Assembly: GCF_000931465.1 (NCBI RefSeq)
Contig: NZ_CP010892.1
Location: 1,116,001-1,180,000, forward strand
Source of the DNA: Pseudomonas sp. MRSN 12121
GTDB lineage: Bacteria; Pseudomonadota; Gammaproteobacteria; Pseudomonadales; Pseudomonadaceae
Direction: 5' to 3'
Length of the DNA: 64,000 bases
Position numbers and translations under genes: made by a program. Shown here one piece after another: positions 41,912 to 52,390 of this stretch; position 1 is the first letter of the stretch; the number at the start of each line of letters is the position of its first letter. A model generated the notes under the pieces. That model worked only from the letters and a program-made list of their open reading frames with translations. It searched no databases and had not been told where the DNA came from.

Positions 41912-43477
41912 TCAGAACTGGAAGTAAAGGAACGGCGAGAAGCTTTGCGCCGAGAGTTTGAGAATCGAGGCGATGAACAGCAGCAGTACCAGGGCGCGCA
42001 TGGCGTAGCGCGGCCAGTCGGCGACCCAGTAGGCCGGCTGGACCTGGGCTTCGACGCCCACGGTGTAGCCCGGCTGGTGGATGCTGCCCGGGGCATCGCC
42101 CGGCACCGCCTTGATCAGGCCGGGTTGGGCGGTCGCCGGGCCGTCGGCCGAGGTCGCGGCCTCAGGCTTGCGCTTGACCGGCGCCGGGTTGCGGTACAGG
42201 TCGCGCAGGCCGAAGAACGCCAGGGTGGCGTAGGCCACGACCAGGGTCGCCACTTGCAGGCCGGTGAGGCTGGCGCGGTTGAGTTCCGACAGCGACCAGT
42301 CGCCGAAGCTGAACATGGCGCCGTACATGCGCCCGGCCACGTGCAGGTTCTCGGCGCGGAAGATCACCCAGCCCATCACCACCAGCAGGAAGGTCAGCGC
42401 CCAGCGGATCGGGTTCAGGCTGCGCGGAGTGGTGTTGATGCCCAGGGCTTTCTCGATCGCCAGCCACATGCCGTGCCACGCGCCCCAGACGATGTAGGTG
42501 AAGTTCGCGCCGTGCCACAGGCCGCCCAGCAGCATGGTCAGGAACAGGTTGCGGTAGGTGATCAGGGTGCCTTTGCGGTTGCCGCCCAGGGTGATGTACA
42601 GGTAGTCGCGCAGCCAGGTGGAAAGGCTGATGTGCCAGCGCCGCCAGAACTCGGTGATCGACTGGCTGATGTAGGGCTGCTTGAAGTTCTCCATGAAGCG
42701 GAAGCCCATCATCAACCCCAGGCCGATGGCCATGTCGCTGTAGCCGGAGAAGTCGAAGTACAGCTGCGCGGTGTAGGCCAGGGCGCCGAGCCAGGCGTCG
42801 CCCGTGGTCGGGTTCTGCAGGGCGAAGCAATGGTCGGCGACCACCGCCAGGGTGTCGGCGATGAACACTTTCTTGATGAAGCCCTGCATGAAGCGCGTGC
42901 AGCCTTCGGAGAACTTGTCCAGGGTGTGGGTGCGGTTGTTGAACTGGTCGGCCAGGTCGCGAAAGCGCAGCACGGGGCCGGCGATCAGGTGCGGGAAGAT
43001 CGCCACGAACGCCGCGAAGTCGATCAGGTTGCGGGTCGCCGGGGTGTCGCCGCGGTAGACGTCGATGATGTAGCTGATGGACTCGAAGATGTAGAACGAG
43101 ATCCCGATCGGCAGCAGCACGTGGGTCAGGATGAAGGGTTCCAGGCCCATGGAGGTCATGATCGCGTTGATGCTGTCCACGCCGAAATTGGCGTACTTGA
43201 AGTAGCCGAGGATGCACAGGTCCACTGCCACGCCGAGCAGCAGCCAGCGCTGGGCCGGCTTGGTGCGCACGCCGGCGGCGCCGACTTTCAGGCCGATCCA
43301 GTAGTTCCACAGGGTGACGCCGGCGAACAGCGCCAGGAAGTCCACCCGCCACCAGGCGTAGAACACGTAGCTGGCGATCAGCAGCAGCAGGTTGCGGTAG
43401 CGTTGCCCGCTCAGGTAGTACAAGCCGAGAAAGATCGGCAAGAACAGGAACAGGAACACATTGGATGAGAAAACCAT
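41912..43477 (-). CDS. algI: Membrane-bound O-acyltransferase AlgI
   Basis: A 521-residue MBOAT protein moving acetyl groups across the inner membrane for alginate O-acetylation. About ten or more hydrophobic helices; the catalytic histidine lies in GGLWHGANFTYIVWGAWHG (about 310-330), preceded by EFWRRWHISLSTWLRDYLY. The start at 43477 (MVFSSNVFLFLFLPI) follows GGAGAG with good spacing and is the family start; a frame to 43501 adds eight residues. The C-terminal 80 residues are a Pro/Ala-rich cytosolic stretch followed by a final helix. Confidence 0.94.
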   Translation of the reverse strand: MVFSSNVFLFLFLPIFLGLYYLSGQRYRNLLLLIASYVFYAWWRVDFLALFAGVTLWNYWIGLKVGAAGVRTKPAQRWLLLGVAVDLCILGYFKYANFGVDSINAIMTSMGLEPFILTHVLLPIGISFYIFESISYIIDVYRGDTPATRNLIDFAAFVAIFPHLIAGPVLRFRDLADQFNNRTHTLDKFSEGCTRFMQGFIKKVFIADTLAVVADHCFALQNPTTGDAWLGALAYTAQLYFDFSGYSDMAIGLGLMMGFRFMENFKQPYISQSITEFWRRWHISLSTWLRDYLYITLGGNRKGTLITYRNLFLTMLLGGLWHGANFTYIVWGAWHGMWLAIEKALGINTTPRSLNPIRWALTFLLVVMGWVIFRAENLHVAGRMYGAMFSFGDWSLSELNRASLTGLQVATLVVAYATLAFFGLRDLYRNPAPVKRKPEAATSADGPATAQPGLIKAVPGDAPGSIHQPGYTVGVEAQVQPAYWVADWPRYAMRALVLLLFIASILKLSAQSFSPFLYFQF

Positions 43478-43568
43478 CCCGATCTCTCCATGTTTGACCA
43501 ACAGTTAAGGGCCGCAGCCCCCCCAAACCCCCCCGTGAAAAACCGGGGCGGCGTATTGCATTCATCTC

Positions 43569-43693
43569 CCTGTAGCCGCTGCCGAGCGCTAGCGAGGCTG
43601 CGATCGACCCCGAAGGGGGCGGCGCTCTCTAGGGCCTCGGAAGGCTCTTCGAGCCTTGGCGCAGCCTCGCTAAAGCTCGGCAGCGGCTACAGG
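43569..43693. repeat. Class II REPIN between algL and algI
   Basis: 125 bp, perfect 18-bp terminal inverted repeats beginning CCTGTAGCCGCTGCCGAG. First of two elements filling the 345-bp algL-algI gap. Confidence 0.92.
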
Positions 43694-43704
43694 TATTGCG
43701 TCTT

Positions 43705-43809
43705 CTGTAGGAGCGGCCGGTCGACGCTCGATTGCCCGCGATAGAGGCGCCTCGGTCCAACTGCCTGTCCGCGTCATCGTTCATCGCGGGCAAGCCTCGC
43801 TCCTACAGG
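43705..43809. repeat. Class I REPIN between algL and algI
   Basis: Arms CTGTAGGAGCGGCCGGTCGA (degenerate) and GCGGGCAAGCCTCGCTCCTA. It abuts the end of algL. Confidence 0.82.
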
Positions 43810-43822
43810 TTTTGTGTATGGC

Positions 43823-44947
43823 CTAAGAGCCTTTCTTGCCCTTGTCGAAGGCCGGGTCGTAGACCTTGGTCAGGTCGCCGCCCAGGCGGAAGGTCTTGAA
43901 CGGCTGCATCTTGTGCTTGCGCTCCAGTACGTCCGGGGCGCAGGTGTAGAGGCTGCAGAAAGGTTCGAGCCAGGCGAATTTCGAGTCGACCTTGAGGTCG
44001 GTCATGTCCTGTTCCTTGCCGTTCTTTTCTTCGAACTGCTCGGGGTCCTTCACCCCGGCCAGGACCCGCTCGCCGAGGCGTTTCAGCGCGCCGTTGTTTT
44101 CCTGGCGCAGGTCGACGCCGTTGACCTGGGCGAAGCTGGCGATCATCGCCAGCGGCGGCAGGGCGTAGTTGTGATAGGCCAGGGCGCGTTGCTGGCGCTT
44201 GAGCTCGTTGGGCAGGAAACCGTCGGCATCGACCTGGTTGGCGCCGACCTTGTATTCCTTCACGGCCCAGTCGAACAGGTCGCGGCGGTTGGTCGCCACG
44301 GCGGTGGCCATCACCGACCAGGCGGCCCAGTAGGAATGGTTGTTGGTCTTGTCCAGCGGCAGGTTGTCCCAGTCGCTGACCACCTGGTCGGCCATCTTGC
44401 TGAACCAGGTCTCGATCTGTTGCGCTTCCTTCTGGTGGGTGTCCAGCGGGTGCGAGTCGGAGAACTTCAGGCGCAGGTAGGCCGAGGCCATGCTGCCCAA
44501 GGCCCATTTGCGCATCGACTTGCCGGTGTGGTTGAAGTCCCGGGACATCAAGGCGTCCGCCTGGGCCCAGGCCGTCAGCCAGCCCAGGGTGCAGTCCAGC
44601 TGCTCCGGGCGGCCGTCGCGCATGAACTGCATCACCCGCTTGCTGGTGCCGCGCTCGATCTTGGTGATGTCGGCGGTGCTGTCGCGAAAGGCCTTTTCCG
44701 ACTGCACGTTGAGGGTGGCGCGGGCCTTGTCCGAACCTTCGTACTTGCTGCGAAACTGCAGCGAGCCGGTATATGGCGCGGGCATGGCGTCGCAGCCTTC
44801 GCTGCTGTCGCCGCTCTTGAATTTATCCACCGCCGCGTAATAGCCCTGCGGCGGACGCAGGGGCGCCGCGGCCTGGGTGGCGCCGGCGATCAGTGCCAGG
44901 CTCAGCAGGCTCGGTGCCAGTAACTGTTTCAGCGTTGTGCTTTGCAT
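43823..44947 (-). CDS. algL: Alginate lyase AlgL
   Basis: A periplasmic beta-eliminating lyase (PL5) that clears alginate stranded in the periplasm. Signal peptide about 1-27 (ending [10 protein letters not shown]). The PL5 alpha/alpha barrel has the signature NNHSYWAAW (about 200-208) with the catalytic His, plus [24 protein letters not shown] as a landmark. 374 residues, normal length. It is separated from algI by two REPINs (345 bp), an unusually large gap in this operon. Confidence 0.95.
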   Translation of the reverse strand: MQSTTLKQLLAPSLLSLALIAGATQAAAPLRPPQGYYAAVDKFKSGDSSEGCDAMPAPYTGSLQFRSKYEGSDKARATLNVQSEKAFRDSTADITKIERGTSKRVMQFMRDGRPEQLDCTLGWLTAWAQADALMSRDFNHTGKSMRKWALGSMASAYLRLKFSDSHPLDTHQKEAQQIETWFSKMADQVVSDWDNLPLDKTNNHSYWAAWSVMATAVATNRRDLFDWAVKEYKVGANQVDADGFLPNELKRQQRALAYHNYALPPLAMIASFAQVNGVDLRQENNGALKRLGERVLAGVKDPEQFEEKNGKEQDMTDLKVDSKFAWLEPFCSLYTCAPDVLERKHKMQPFKTFRLGGDLTKVYDPAFDKGKKGS

Positions 44948-44954
44948 GGGAACC

Positions 44955-46418
44955 TCATTGCCCGATTTGCGCGGTGCGTTGGCCGGCGCTCGGGAATACG
45001 TTGCGTGTGCAAATTTTCGCTTCGACTTTTTGCGCCGCGGCGCCTGCTTCCGTCGGGCCCTGGACTTCGACCGCCAGCAGGTTCTGCGAGGCCCAGTCTT
45101 CGTCGGTGCGCAGTTCAAAGGCGAAACGTCCGTCGGTGTCGGAGGTCGTCGGCTTGTCGATCTTGATGTCCTCGTGGCGCCCGTTCATGTACCAGAGGGT
45201 GGCTTGCAGGGTTTTCACCGAAGGATCGGCGAAGCGGATATCGACCTGGTGGCTGCTGTTGCGCAGGTCCATGTTCTTGCTGTTGACCATCAGCTCGTTC
45301 TTGCCCGGCTTGAGGGTGGTGCTGGCGCTCATCTGCGCCGGCTTGCCTTCGCAGCCGTTGTCGAGCAGGGCCATCATCTGCCGGTAGATGGTTTCCTGAT
45401 CCAGGCGGTACAGCGGCGAGAACTCCCAGATCAGGATCTTCGGTGGCTTGGTCTGGAATTCCTCGCTGCCCAGGTACTGCAGCATGGAGCCCTCGAAGCC
45501 GCCGCCGGGAAAGGCGACGTTGAGAATGTCGGCGCCGATCTCTTGCTGCAGGAAGCCGGCGAAGTTGTAGTTCTTGCCGCTGTGGCTGGTGCCCACCAGG
45601 GTGATTTGCGGGTTGCCGGAATCGCCGAACAGGTCGCCGTCGCCGGCTTCGCCCTTGGGCTCGGTGGTGAACTGGTCCATGTACTGGATCGCGTAGCTGG
45701 TGCCGCACAACTGGCCGGCCATGTTGTGCAGGGTGCCGGTCTTGCCCATGCGCCCGGACTTGTGGGTCTCGAACTCACGCTTGGGAATGTCGGCGAAGGC
45801 CGGCAGCTGCTTGACCTTCTGCGCCACGATCTTCGCCGTGCGCTGGGCGCCGTACGGGGTCCAGTGCTGGTCGCCGCGGAAGTAGAAGTCGTGGGCAGGC
45901 AGGGTTTCCGGCACCTGCTCGTTGGTCAGCGGCGACAGGTCCGGCACCACGTAGCCCATGCGGGCGAAGCGGCCGAGCATGGCCTGGTAGTTCTTCAGCG
46001 CCTTGTCGTAGTCGAAGCTGGCCTTTTCCTGCGGGTTGAGCTTGTTGCGGTTCACCAGGCCGCGGGTCGGCTGGTAGACGATCACCAGCTCCACGCCCTT
46101 GCTCTTGAAGGCTTCGTGCAGCTGTTGCAGGCGGCGATAGCCTTGCGGCGTGGTGTCGAATTCGGTGCGCAGGTCTTCCTGGGTACGGAACAGCCAGTCG
46201 CCCTGGGCTTGCACCAGGGTGGTGAAGTTCTGCTGGTAGCGGGTGGTGTAGTTCTTCGCGTCGTGGGCCGCCGGGCACAGGTTGCAGCAAGGCTCGGCGG
46301 TGAACTTCGGCGCGCTGGCGCCGGTGCCGGCCTCATCGGCGCGGGCGCTGGCGCCGGCGGCGAGCATGCCCGCGGTGAGGGCCGAGAGGCTCAGGAACTT
46401 GATCAGGTGTGGGCGCAT
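44955..46418 (-). CDS. algX: Alginate acetyltransferase/binding protein AlgX
   Basis: A periplasmic terminal acetyltransferase and part of the secretion complex. Signal peptide 1-27 ([19 protein letters not shown]). The SGNH-like domain has [16 protein letters not shown] (catalytic Asp-His) and [16 protein letters not shown] (serine), then a C-terminal carbohydrate-binding module from about 345. The start at 46418 was preferred because GAGGA lies eight bases upstream; ATG 46427 overlaps that site. It begins 11 bases after the algG stop. Confidence 0.94.
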   Translation of the reverse strand: MRPHLIKFLSLSALTAGMLAAGASARADEAGTGASAPKFTAEPCCNLCPAAHDAKNYTTRYQQNFTTLVQAQGDWLFRTQEDLRTEFDTTPQGYRRLQQLHEAFKSKGVELVIVYQPTRGLVNRNKLNPQEKASFDYDKALKNYQAMLGRFARMGYVVPDLSPLTNEQVPETLPAHDFYFRGDQHWTPYGAQRTAKIVAQKVKQLPAFADIPKREFETHKSGRMGKTGTLHNMAGQLCGTSYAIQYMDQFTTEPKGEAGDGDLFGDSGNPQITLVGTSHSGKNYNFAGFLQQEIGADILNVAFPGGGFEGSMLQYLGSEEFQTKPPKILIWEFSPLYRLDQETIYRQMMALLDNGCEGKPAQMSASTTLKPGKNELMVNSKNMDLRNSSHQVDIRFADPSVKTLQATLWYMNGRHEDIKIDKPTTSDTDGRFAFELRTDEDWASQNLLAVEVQGPTEAGAAAQKVEAKICTRNVFPSAGQRTAQIGQ

Positions 46419-46429
46419 GACAATCATCC

Positions 46430-48034
46430 TCAATCACGCATTTCGGTCTGGCGTTCGACAGGGTCGATCAGCACGGCTTTGCGCTGGCGTACCAGCAGGT
46501 CAAGAATTTCGTCCTGGCGCTCGCCCAGGACCCCCGAGAAGCTGATACCGCTGCTCTTGGTCGGGGCGAGCATGGACACGCGATACAGCTCGACGCTCAA
46601 CGGCGAGTCGATGGACATCGGGCCGCTGCCGTTGGCCGCCAGCTCGCCGCCGACCACGATCAGCGACACCTGGGCGTCGAACGGGTCGAGCTTGATGTCG
46701 CGGTCGGTGTCGGTGAGGTCCTTGATGTGGCCGTAGACCCCGGTCAGGCCGTTGGCCATGGCGACGTTCTCGTACAGGCGGATGTTCACGCTGTTACGGA
46801 TGCGGATGCCGTGGCGCCGGTTGCTGATCACCTTGTTGCCCCACAGCAGGTTGTCGGCACTCTCGTAGAGGGTGATGCCGTCGGTGTGGTTGCGGTAGAT
46901 CTCGTTGTCGGCGATCACGTTGTTCACGCTGTTACGGTCGATCACCAGGCCCGAGAGTTTGTTGTCGTAGCTGCGGTTGTTGAAGATGAAGCTGTCGTTC
47001 ACTTCCCGGGAAATGATGATCCCGTGCTTCTTCTTGGTCCCGTAGACGGTGTTGTCGGCGATGATCAGCCGGTGCGAGCGGTCGTGGGGGTCGATGCCGT
47101 AGACGATGTTGTCCCGGTAGGTGTTGCCCTTGACCACGAAGTCGCGGGTCTCGTAGCAGTAGAAGCCGTACCACATGTCCGAGAATTCCGAGCCGATGAT
47201 CCAGCCGGTCGGTTCGGGGCGCTTGAGCACCTTGGCCATGTTCGGCGTGTACTGGGAAATACTCACGCCGTAGGACTTACTGTTGGCGTAGCCGAAGCTG
47301 GCCATCTTGCTGTTGACGATATAGGTCTCGGTGCCCCCCCAGGCCAGCAGGAACGGACGGAATTCCTTGGGCGACTTGAAGGTCGCCGGGCCGTTGTCCT
47401 TTTCGCGCCAGCCGGTGACCTGGGTATCGCGCACGAACAGCTGGCCGTCGTTGATCAGGAACGAGCCGCCTTCCTGGGACAGGCGCAGTTCCCGGGTCTG
47501 GCCGTCGATGTCGAGGATACCCTTGCGTCCGACCACGATCGGCAAGCGTGCCAGGTACACCCCGGGCGAGGTTTCGCTGATGTACTGCCGGGGCAGCTTC
47601 TTCACCAGTTCCTTGAGGTTGATGTAGCCGTCGTCGATGAAGATCGCCTGGGGGATGCCATGCTGGCGCACCACCCATTCGGCCATCTTGTTGTCGCCGC
47701 CGATGAAGTCCTTCAGGGCGTCTTCCTGCATCATGCGGCGCACGCTGATCTTGCCCGGCTTGCTGCGCACGATCTTCGCCGCCGCCGCTTCGGCGGTGAC
47801 GCCGGAGAGGTCGGGCAGCTTGGGCTTGGCCAGCTTCAACTGCTCGGTCGGCGCACTGCTGACGGTATAGGTCTTGGCCTGTTGCAGCTCCTTGGCCACG
47901 ATCGGTTGTTTGCCGGGCGTGGCGGCCGGGGCCGGTTCGAGGCTGGCGAAGGCGGCGCCGCTGGCCAGCAGCAGGGCGCTGGCCAACAGGCTGAGCGAGG
48001 CGCTTCGCGCCGGGCTGTTCATCGGGCTGTTCAT
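46430..48034 (-). CDS. algG: Mannuronan C5-epimerase AlgG
   Basis: Converts mannuronate to guluronate in the growing polymer in the periplasm. 534 residues: signal peptide about 1-30 (LLASALLLASGAAFA), an N-terminal domain, and a right-handed parallel beta-helix of CASH/NosD-like repeats (about 230-480; NRSYDNKLSGLVIDRNS and ENVAMANGLTGVYG). The catalytic DPHDRSH motif is intact. The ATG at 48034 follows AAGGGAG; a second ATG four codons on is possible. The long open frame upstream overlaps algE in another register and was rejected. Confidence 0.95.
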   Translation of the reverse strand: MNSPMNSPARSASLSLLASALLLASGAAFASLEPAPAATPGKQPIVAKELQQAKTYTVSSAPTEQLKLAKPKLPDLSGVTAEAAAAKIVRSKPGKISVRRMMQEDALKDFIGGDNKMAEWVVRQHGIPQAIFIDDGYINLKELVKKLPRQYISETSPGVYLARLPIVVGRKGILDIDGQTRELRLSQEGGSFLINDGQLFVRDTQVTGWREKDNGPATFKSPKEFRPFLLAWGGTETYIVNSKMASFGYANSKSYGVSISQYTPNMAKVLKRPEPTGWIIGSEFSDMWYGFYCYETRDFVVKGNTYRDNIVYGIDPHDRSHRLIIADNTVYGTKKKHGIIISREVNDSFIFNNRSYDNKLSGLVIDRNSVNNVIADNEIYRNHTDGITLYESADNLLWGNKVISNRRHGIRIRNSVNIRLYENVAMANGLTGVYGHIKDLTDTDRDIKLDPFDAQVSLIVVGGELAANGSGPMSIDSPLSVELYRVSMLAPTKSSGISFSGVLGERQDEILDLLVRQRKAVLIDPVERQTEMRD

Positions 48035-48060
48035 CTCGGGCACTCCCTTGGCGGCTCGCA

Positions 48061-49743
48061 TCAGAAGCGCCAGATCACGTCGACGAAGGCGCGATGCATG
48101 TACGAGTCGACGTTCTTGCCGTAGGCGTCGCCTGGCTTGAACACGCCGCCACGGAAACGCACCAGCGCCGAAGGCTCGTCGATCGACTGGCTGAGCGCGG
48201 CCGGCAGCAGGCCTTGCTTGAAGTACTTGGTGACCACCAGGTCCATTTCCTGGCCGAGGTCTTTCTCGCCGTCGCGCAGGGGCAGCGACGAGCTGGAGAG
48301 CAGGGCGCCGGTGGCGTCGTCGTAGTTGTTCTCGACGGCGTTGATGCCGTTGCTGCCCACCGGCTTGTTGCCGTCCACGCGCCAGAACTTGTGGTAGATC
48401 AGGCTGGCGTCGTATTCGTCGTTGAGCATCCAGGAGCCGAACAGGGTGGCGGTCTGCATGTTGTTCATCTCGCCGCGGAAGGCCTCGCCGAAACGGTGCA
48501 CCCGCGAACGGGTCCCGGTGTAGTTCGAGCGGTTGCTTTGCAGGCCGTTCTGTTCGTAGTCGCCGCTGGCGCGGGCATAGGCCGCGCCGACCTGCCATTT
48601 CGGGTCCAGGCGCAGGCGCACGCCGAGGTCGGTGGCCCAGCCGTCGAGGTTCTCGCCGTTCTTGGCCTGGGCCGGGCGGCTGCCGTCGGCGTTCAGCGCG
48701 TTGACCCGGTCGCGGTCGCCGCGCATGCCGGTGATGCTCGCCCAGTAGTTGACGGTGTTGGTATTGCGCCAGTTGTAGGCGTCGCTGTTGGCTTCCAGGC
48801 CGAGCCAGGTCAGGTCGCCGTTCTGGCGCTTGTCCAGGGAATCGGTGGCTTCGCCGGGCACCGGATAGTCGAGCTTGCCGTCGTCGTGGGTATGGTGGGC
48901 GCGGATGCCGGCCCACTGGCCCGGGGTCCACTGGTAGGCCACGTCGCCGTAGACGTGCAGGCGGTCCTTGTCTTCCGGAGACAGCTCCTTGAGGTCGGTG
49001 CGGTATTCGCTGAAACGCTCGGCGACGCCGACGTTGGCGCGCAGCAGGGTGGTGTCGAAGGTCCAGTTCAGGGCCTCGATGTTGGTGTCGCGCCACTGGC
49101 CGTCGTCGTTGCGCAGGCGCTGGCGGCCGAACTTCAACTGCTCGCCCGGGTACGGGGTGAGGCCGCTGTAGCCGATCCAGAACTCGCGCATCGCCAGGTA
49201 ATTCTTCTTGCTCTTGCGGTCGCTGTTGTTGCTGCTTTCGGTGCTGGCGCCATCGGACTGCTGCAGGGTGTCGGTCTCGATGATGTCGGTGGAGGTCACC
49301 GCCTGGCCCATGGCGTAGGCGCTCCAGTTGCCGCTTTCGCCGTAGACCCACGGACGCAGGTCGAGGCCGACGCCGTTGACGTCGCCACCGCCCAGGGTGC
49401 CCAGGTCACGATCGTCTTCGGACTGGCCGGTGATCTTCACTTCCAGGCCGAAGTTCTTGGTGTCGGTGACGGCGGCCAGCGTCGGCTGGGACCAGACCAG
49501 TGCAAAGCCCAGGGCCATCCCCAGCTTCGACAGATTGAAGCTGATCCCTGTAGCCGCTGCCGCAGGCTGCGATCGGCTGCGCAGCAGGCGCAAAACCTGC
49601 GCGCGCGGTGTGGCTGACAGATCTCGGTCGCCTGGATTGCGAGCGCTGCGCGCTCGATCGCAGCCTCGCCAAGGCTCGGCAGCGGCTACAGGGGCGGCGT
49701 CGTCACGAACGATATCGGCCTGGGGAATAGGTTTGAGTTTCAT
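48061..49743 (-). CDS. algE: Alginate outer membrane porin AlgE with in-frame REPIN insertion
   Basis: The 18-strand outer-membrane barrel exporting alginate: [46 protein letters not shown] as landmark, [14 protein letters not shown] and C-terminal [10 protein letters not shown]. The start at 49743 overlaps the algK stop as ATGA, strong support for this start. The N-terminus is abnormal: residues 1-18 are followed by about 48 residues (about 18-66) encoded by a 148-bp REPIN, then [15 protein letters not shown] and the cleavage site near PTLAA (about 87-91). AlgE leaders are normally about 25-35 residues. Export may use an extended signal peptide or re-initiation at ATG 49518, which leaves a core with no N-terminal lysine. 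Confidence 0.93.
   Translation of the reverse strand: MKLKPIPQADIVRDDAAPVAAAEPWRGCDRARSARNPGDRDLSATPRAQVLRLLRSRSQPAAAATGISFNLSKLGMALGFALVWSQPTLAAVTDTKNFGLEVKITGQSEDDRDLGTLGGGDVNGVGLDLRPWVYGESGNWSAYAMGQAVTSTDIIETDTLQQSDGASTESSNNSDRKSKKNYLAMREFWIGYSGLTPYPGEQLKFGRQRLRNDDGQWRDTNIEALNWTFDTTLLRANVGVAERFSEYRTDLKELSPEDKDRLHVYGDVAYQWTPGQWAGIRAHHTHDDGKLDYPVPGEATDSLDKRQNGDLTWLGLEANSDAYNWRNTNTVNYWASITGMRGDRDRVNALNADGSRPAQAKNGENLDGWATDLGVRLRLDPKWQVGAAYARASGDYEQNGLQSNRSNYTGTRSRVHRFGEAFRGEMNNMQTATLFGSWMLNDEYDASLIYHKFWRVDGNKPVGSNGINAVENNYDDATGALLSSSSLPLRDGEKDLGQEMDLVVTKYFKQGLLPAALSQSIDEPSALVRFRGGVFKPGDAYGKNVDSYMHRAFVDVIWRF
49546..49693. repeat. Class II REPIN inside algE
   Basis: 148 bp with perfect 17-bp terminal inverted repeats (CCCTGTAGCCGCTGCCG). 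Its internal arms (GGCTGCGATCGG, CGATCGCAGCC) match the intergenic elements at 43569 and 38181. It is open in the algE frame. Confidence 0.93.
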
Positions 49744-51176
49744 AGGGATTCCTCACCGTCTTCTTCCTGCAGCGCGTGCAGTTCCAGCGTGTTCTGGCTC
49801 AGCGCGCCACGCACGGCCTGTTCCTGTTGCAGCAGGCGCTGGGCCTCGGCGCGCTGGCCGGGTGGTAGCTGGGCTTCGAGTTGTTGCGCGAGCTCGTTGG
49901 CTTGCGGGGTGTCCTGGGTCTTGGCCAGTTGGCTGAAGACATAGGCGTTGAGCGGATCGGGCTTGGTGCCCTTGCCCTGGGAGAACAGCTGGGCAATGGC
50001 GAAGTCGGCGCTGTTCTGGCCGTTGCGCGCGGCGGTCAGCAGGTGGTCCAGGGCCTTTTGCGGATAGACCTGGCCCAGGTAGCCGCGGCGGTAGATCTGG
50101 CCGAGGTAGTAATCGGCGGCCACTTCCTTGCCCTGGGCCTTCTTGAAGTGTTCCTCGGCGACCTTGGCGTCGGCCGGGACCATCTTGCCTTCGTAATACA
50201 GCTTGCCCAGCAGCAGCTCAGCGCGCGGCTGGTCGGCGGCCCGGCCGTTGTCCAGGTACTCCATCATCTTGTCGAGGTCGCCCAGCTCGGGGAAGTCGTA
50301 GAGCAACTGCGCCAGGGTCACCCACGACGCCGGATACGCCGGGGCGATCGGCTCCAGCAGGGCCTGGGCGGTTTTCTCGTCGGTCTGGCCCAGGCTCGCG
50401 TCGCCCAGCACCCGGGCCACGCTATCGACCCGTTGCGCGCTGATCGCGCCGCGGCTGTAGCCGTTCTGCAGTTGCTTGATCAGGGCTGCCTGTTGCTCCG
50501 GCTGGGCGCGTTTCTGATAGACCGTGGCCAGTTCGACGTAGCAGATGTCGGTGACGTTGAGCGCCGCCTTGCAGATGCTTTCCACCTCGGCCAGGTGCTG
50601 GTCGTAGGTGCCCTGGGTGCGGTACAGCAGCACCTGGGCCAGGCCGGCCTCCGGGTAGCCGGCGGCGCGCCACTGGCTGATCTGCTTCTGTGCGTCGATG
50701 TTCGGGAAACTCTGCGGGTATTGCAGGTAGAGCATCGCCAGCGGGATCAGGGTGTTGCCTTCACCGTTGGCGAAGGCTTTTTTCAGCAGGCCTTCGGCTT
50801 CATGGTGTTCGGCCTCGGTGGAGCCGGGCTTGGCCACCAGCAGGCGGCCCAGGCGGGCCTGGGCGCGTGGCGAGGTGTCGGCCGCGGCGCGGTAGGTGGC
50901 CTCGGCTTCGCGGATTTTCGCCGGGTCGCGGGTTTCCATCTGGATGTCGGCCAGGCCGACCTGGGCCTCGCTGTAGCCCAGGTCCGCCAGTTGCCGGTAG
51001 TTCTGCTCGGCGAGCACGGTGTCGCCGCGCTTCAGCGCTTCGTTGGCCAGGCGCTGGTCGGGCAGGTCGGCGCAACCGGCCAGGCTCACGGCCAGGGCCA
51101 GCGAGCACAGGGCCAGCGCGCGGCGGCCCTGGGAAGGGGCGCGGCAGGCGTCGAGAGAAAGGCTAGTCACAGGCAT
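49740..51176 (-). CDS. algK: Alginate secretion lipoprotein AlgK
   Basis: An outer-membrane lipoprotein scaffold with TPR/Sel1-like repeats that localises AlgE. Signal with lipobox [10 protein letters not shown]; repeats such as [36 protein letters not shown] and [15 protein letters not shown] follow through about 430. 478 residues. The ATG at 51176 lies only two bases after GGAGG; a GTG two codons later (51170) is better spaced, so the true start may be there. Its stop overlaps the algE ATG. Confidence 0.93.
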   Translation of the reverse strand: MPVTSLSLDACRAPSQGRRALALCSLALAVSLAGCADLPDQRLANEALKRGDTVLAEQNYRQLADLGYSEAQVGLADIQMETRDPAKIREAEATYRAAADTSPRAQARLGRLLVAKPGSTEAEHHEAEGLLKKAFANGEGNTLIPLAMLYLQYPQSFPNIDAQKQISQWRAAGYPEAGLAQVLLYRTQGTYDQHLAEVESICKAALNVTDICYVELATVYQKRAQPEQQAALIKQLQNGYSRGAISAQRVDSVARVLGDASLGQTDEKTAQALLEPIAPAYPASWVTLAQLLYDFPELGDLDKMMEYLDNGRAADQPRAELLLGKLYYEGKMVPADAKVAEEHFKKAQGKEVAADYYLGQIYRRGYLGQVYPQKALDHLLTAARNGQNSADFAIAQLFSQGKGTKPDPLNAYVFSQLAKTQDTPQANELAQQLEAQLPPGQRAEAQRLLQQEQAVRGALSQNTLELHALQEEDGEESL

Positions 51177-51185
51177 GTCCTCCGC

Positions 51186-52355
51186 TTAGAGACCGGCAGC
51201 CATGGCTTTGTCGATCAGCCAGTTCACGGACGGGCCGCGGTCGCTGGCGACTTCCACCGGGCGCCCGGCGAAGGTGCTGCTCAGCGGGGTGTCGGGCTTG
51301 ATCTGCACGCGGATGTCCGAGGACAGGTCGTTGCTGTTGAGGCTGGTGCTGCTGACGATGGTGCCGCTGCGCACCTCGTCTTCGCCGGCGATCTGGAAGC
51401 TGACCTTGGTGCCCGGGCGCACATCGGCGAACTGGCGGTAGGAGAAGCGCGCCTCGATGTTGGCCTGGCTGTTACGTGGCACCAGCTGGAAGATCACGTC
51501 CCCTTTGCTGGCGTACTGGCCGTCGGCAACCATCTGCTGGGCCACGGTGCAATCGCACGGCGAGGTCAGGGTGCCGGTCATCTGCTTGCCGAACAGCTCC
51601 TCGACCTTGGCCGGTTGCAGCTGGTCTTCGTTCAGGTGGCCCTTGAGCACATCGAGCATGCTGGTGCTGAAGGTCGCCAGCGGCGCGCCCTTGGCCGCCA
51701 CGCCGTCGGTCTGTACCAGGCTCTGCACGGTGCCGTCGCGGGGCATGGTGACGTTCATCCCCGTCGCCGCCACCAGGCCGGCCTGGGCATGGCTGACGAA
51801 GTACATGCCGTACACCGACTTGAGGATGAAGCCGAAGGCCGCCAGGCCAATGACGAAGATCCCGGCGCTGAAGGTCACCGCGCGCAGGCGGCCCAGGGCG
51901 CTCATGCCATGGCCGGCATCCTTGGTCTTGCGGGCCTTGGTGAAGTTGTCGCGCTGCAGGGTGGCCAGCACGTCGCCCATGGTCACGATGTCGCCGGCCA
52001 GGTGCGAGGTGATCAGCTGGCGCAGGGTCGAGATGTCCTGCGGCTCGAGGTTCTGGAACTGGCAGCCGACCCGGCCGCTCTGGCGATCCGCGGAGCGCAC
52101 TTGCAGTTCCACGTCCATGGCCAGCCCGAGGTTGTCGATGACGAACTGCAGGCGGCCCTTGTGCACGTCGCCGACCTTGATCGGCAACTGGCCGGCGTTG
52201 AAGCTCAGGCCGCCGGCGGAAAGGTCGAGGACCCGCGCTTCGACCGGCGTCCGGTCCGGGCCGAAAAAACGCAGCTTGGCGGGGATTTTCACCCGGGCGT
52301 GCTGGCGCTGGGCTTCGGATTCATGCACTACGTTGACGTTCACTGCGGTGTTCAT
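51186..52355 (-). CDS. alg44: Alginate polymerase c-di-GMP receptor Alg44
   Basis: A PilZ-domain co-polymerase. The c-di-GMP-binding residues are intact: R17-x3-R21 in QRQHARVKIP and D44-L-S46-AGG in DLSAGGLSF, the same positions as in P. aeruginosa. One membrane helix lies near 160-180 (AVTFSAGIFVIGLAAFGFIL), and a periplasmic HlyD-like domain follows (GTVQSLVQTDGVAAKGAPLATF as landmark). It activates Alg8 when c-di-GMP is high. 389 residues, the normal length, with about 10 bp to algK. Confidence 0.95.
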   Translation of the reverse strand: MNTAVNVNVVHESEAQRQHARVKIPAKLRFFGPDRTPVEARVLDLSAGGLSFNAGQLPIKVGDVHKGRLQFVIDNLGLAMDVELQVRSADRQSGRVGCQFQNLEPQDISTLRQLITSHLAGDIVTMGDVLATLQRDNFTKARKTKDAGHGMSALGRLRAVTFSAGIFVIGLAAFGFILKSVYGMYFVSHAQAGLVAATGMNVTMPRDGTVQSLVQTDGVAAKGAPLATFSTSMLDVLKGHLNEDQLQPAKVEELFGKQMTGTLTSPCDCTVAQQMVADGQYASKGDVIFQLVPRNSQANIEARFSYRQFADVRPGTKVSFQIAGEDEVRSGTIVSSTSLNSNDLSSDIRVQIKPDTPLSSTFAGRPVEVASDRGPSVNWLIDKAMAAGL

Positions 52356-52390
52356 AAGGGCGATTTCCTAGTTAATTCAGGCAAGGCGGG

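Noticed and set aside
46430..49351. 973-codon frame joining algG to sequence upstream
   Set aside because: The upstream part reads algE in the wrong register; algG has its own ATG with AAGGGAG and a clean signal peptide.
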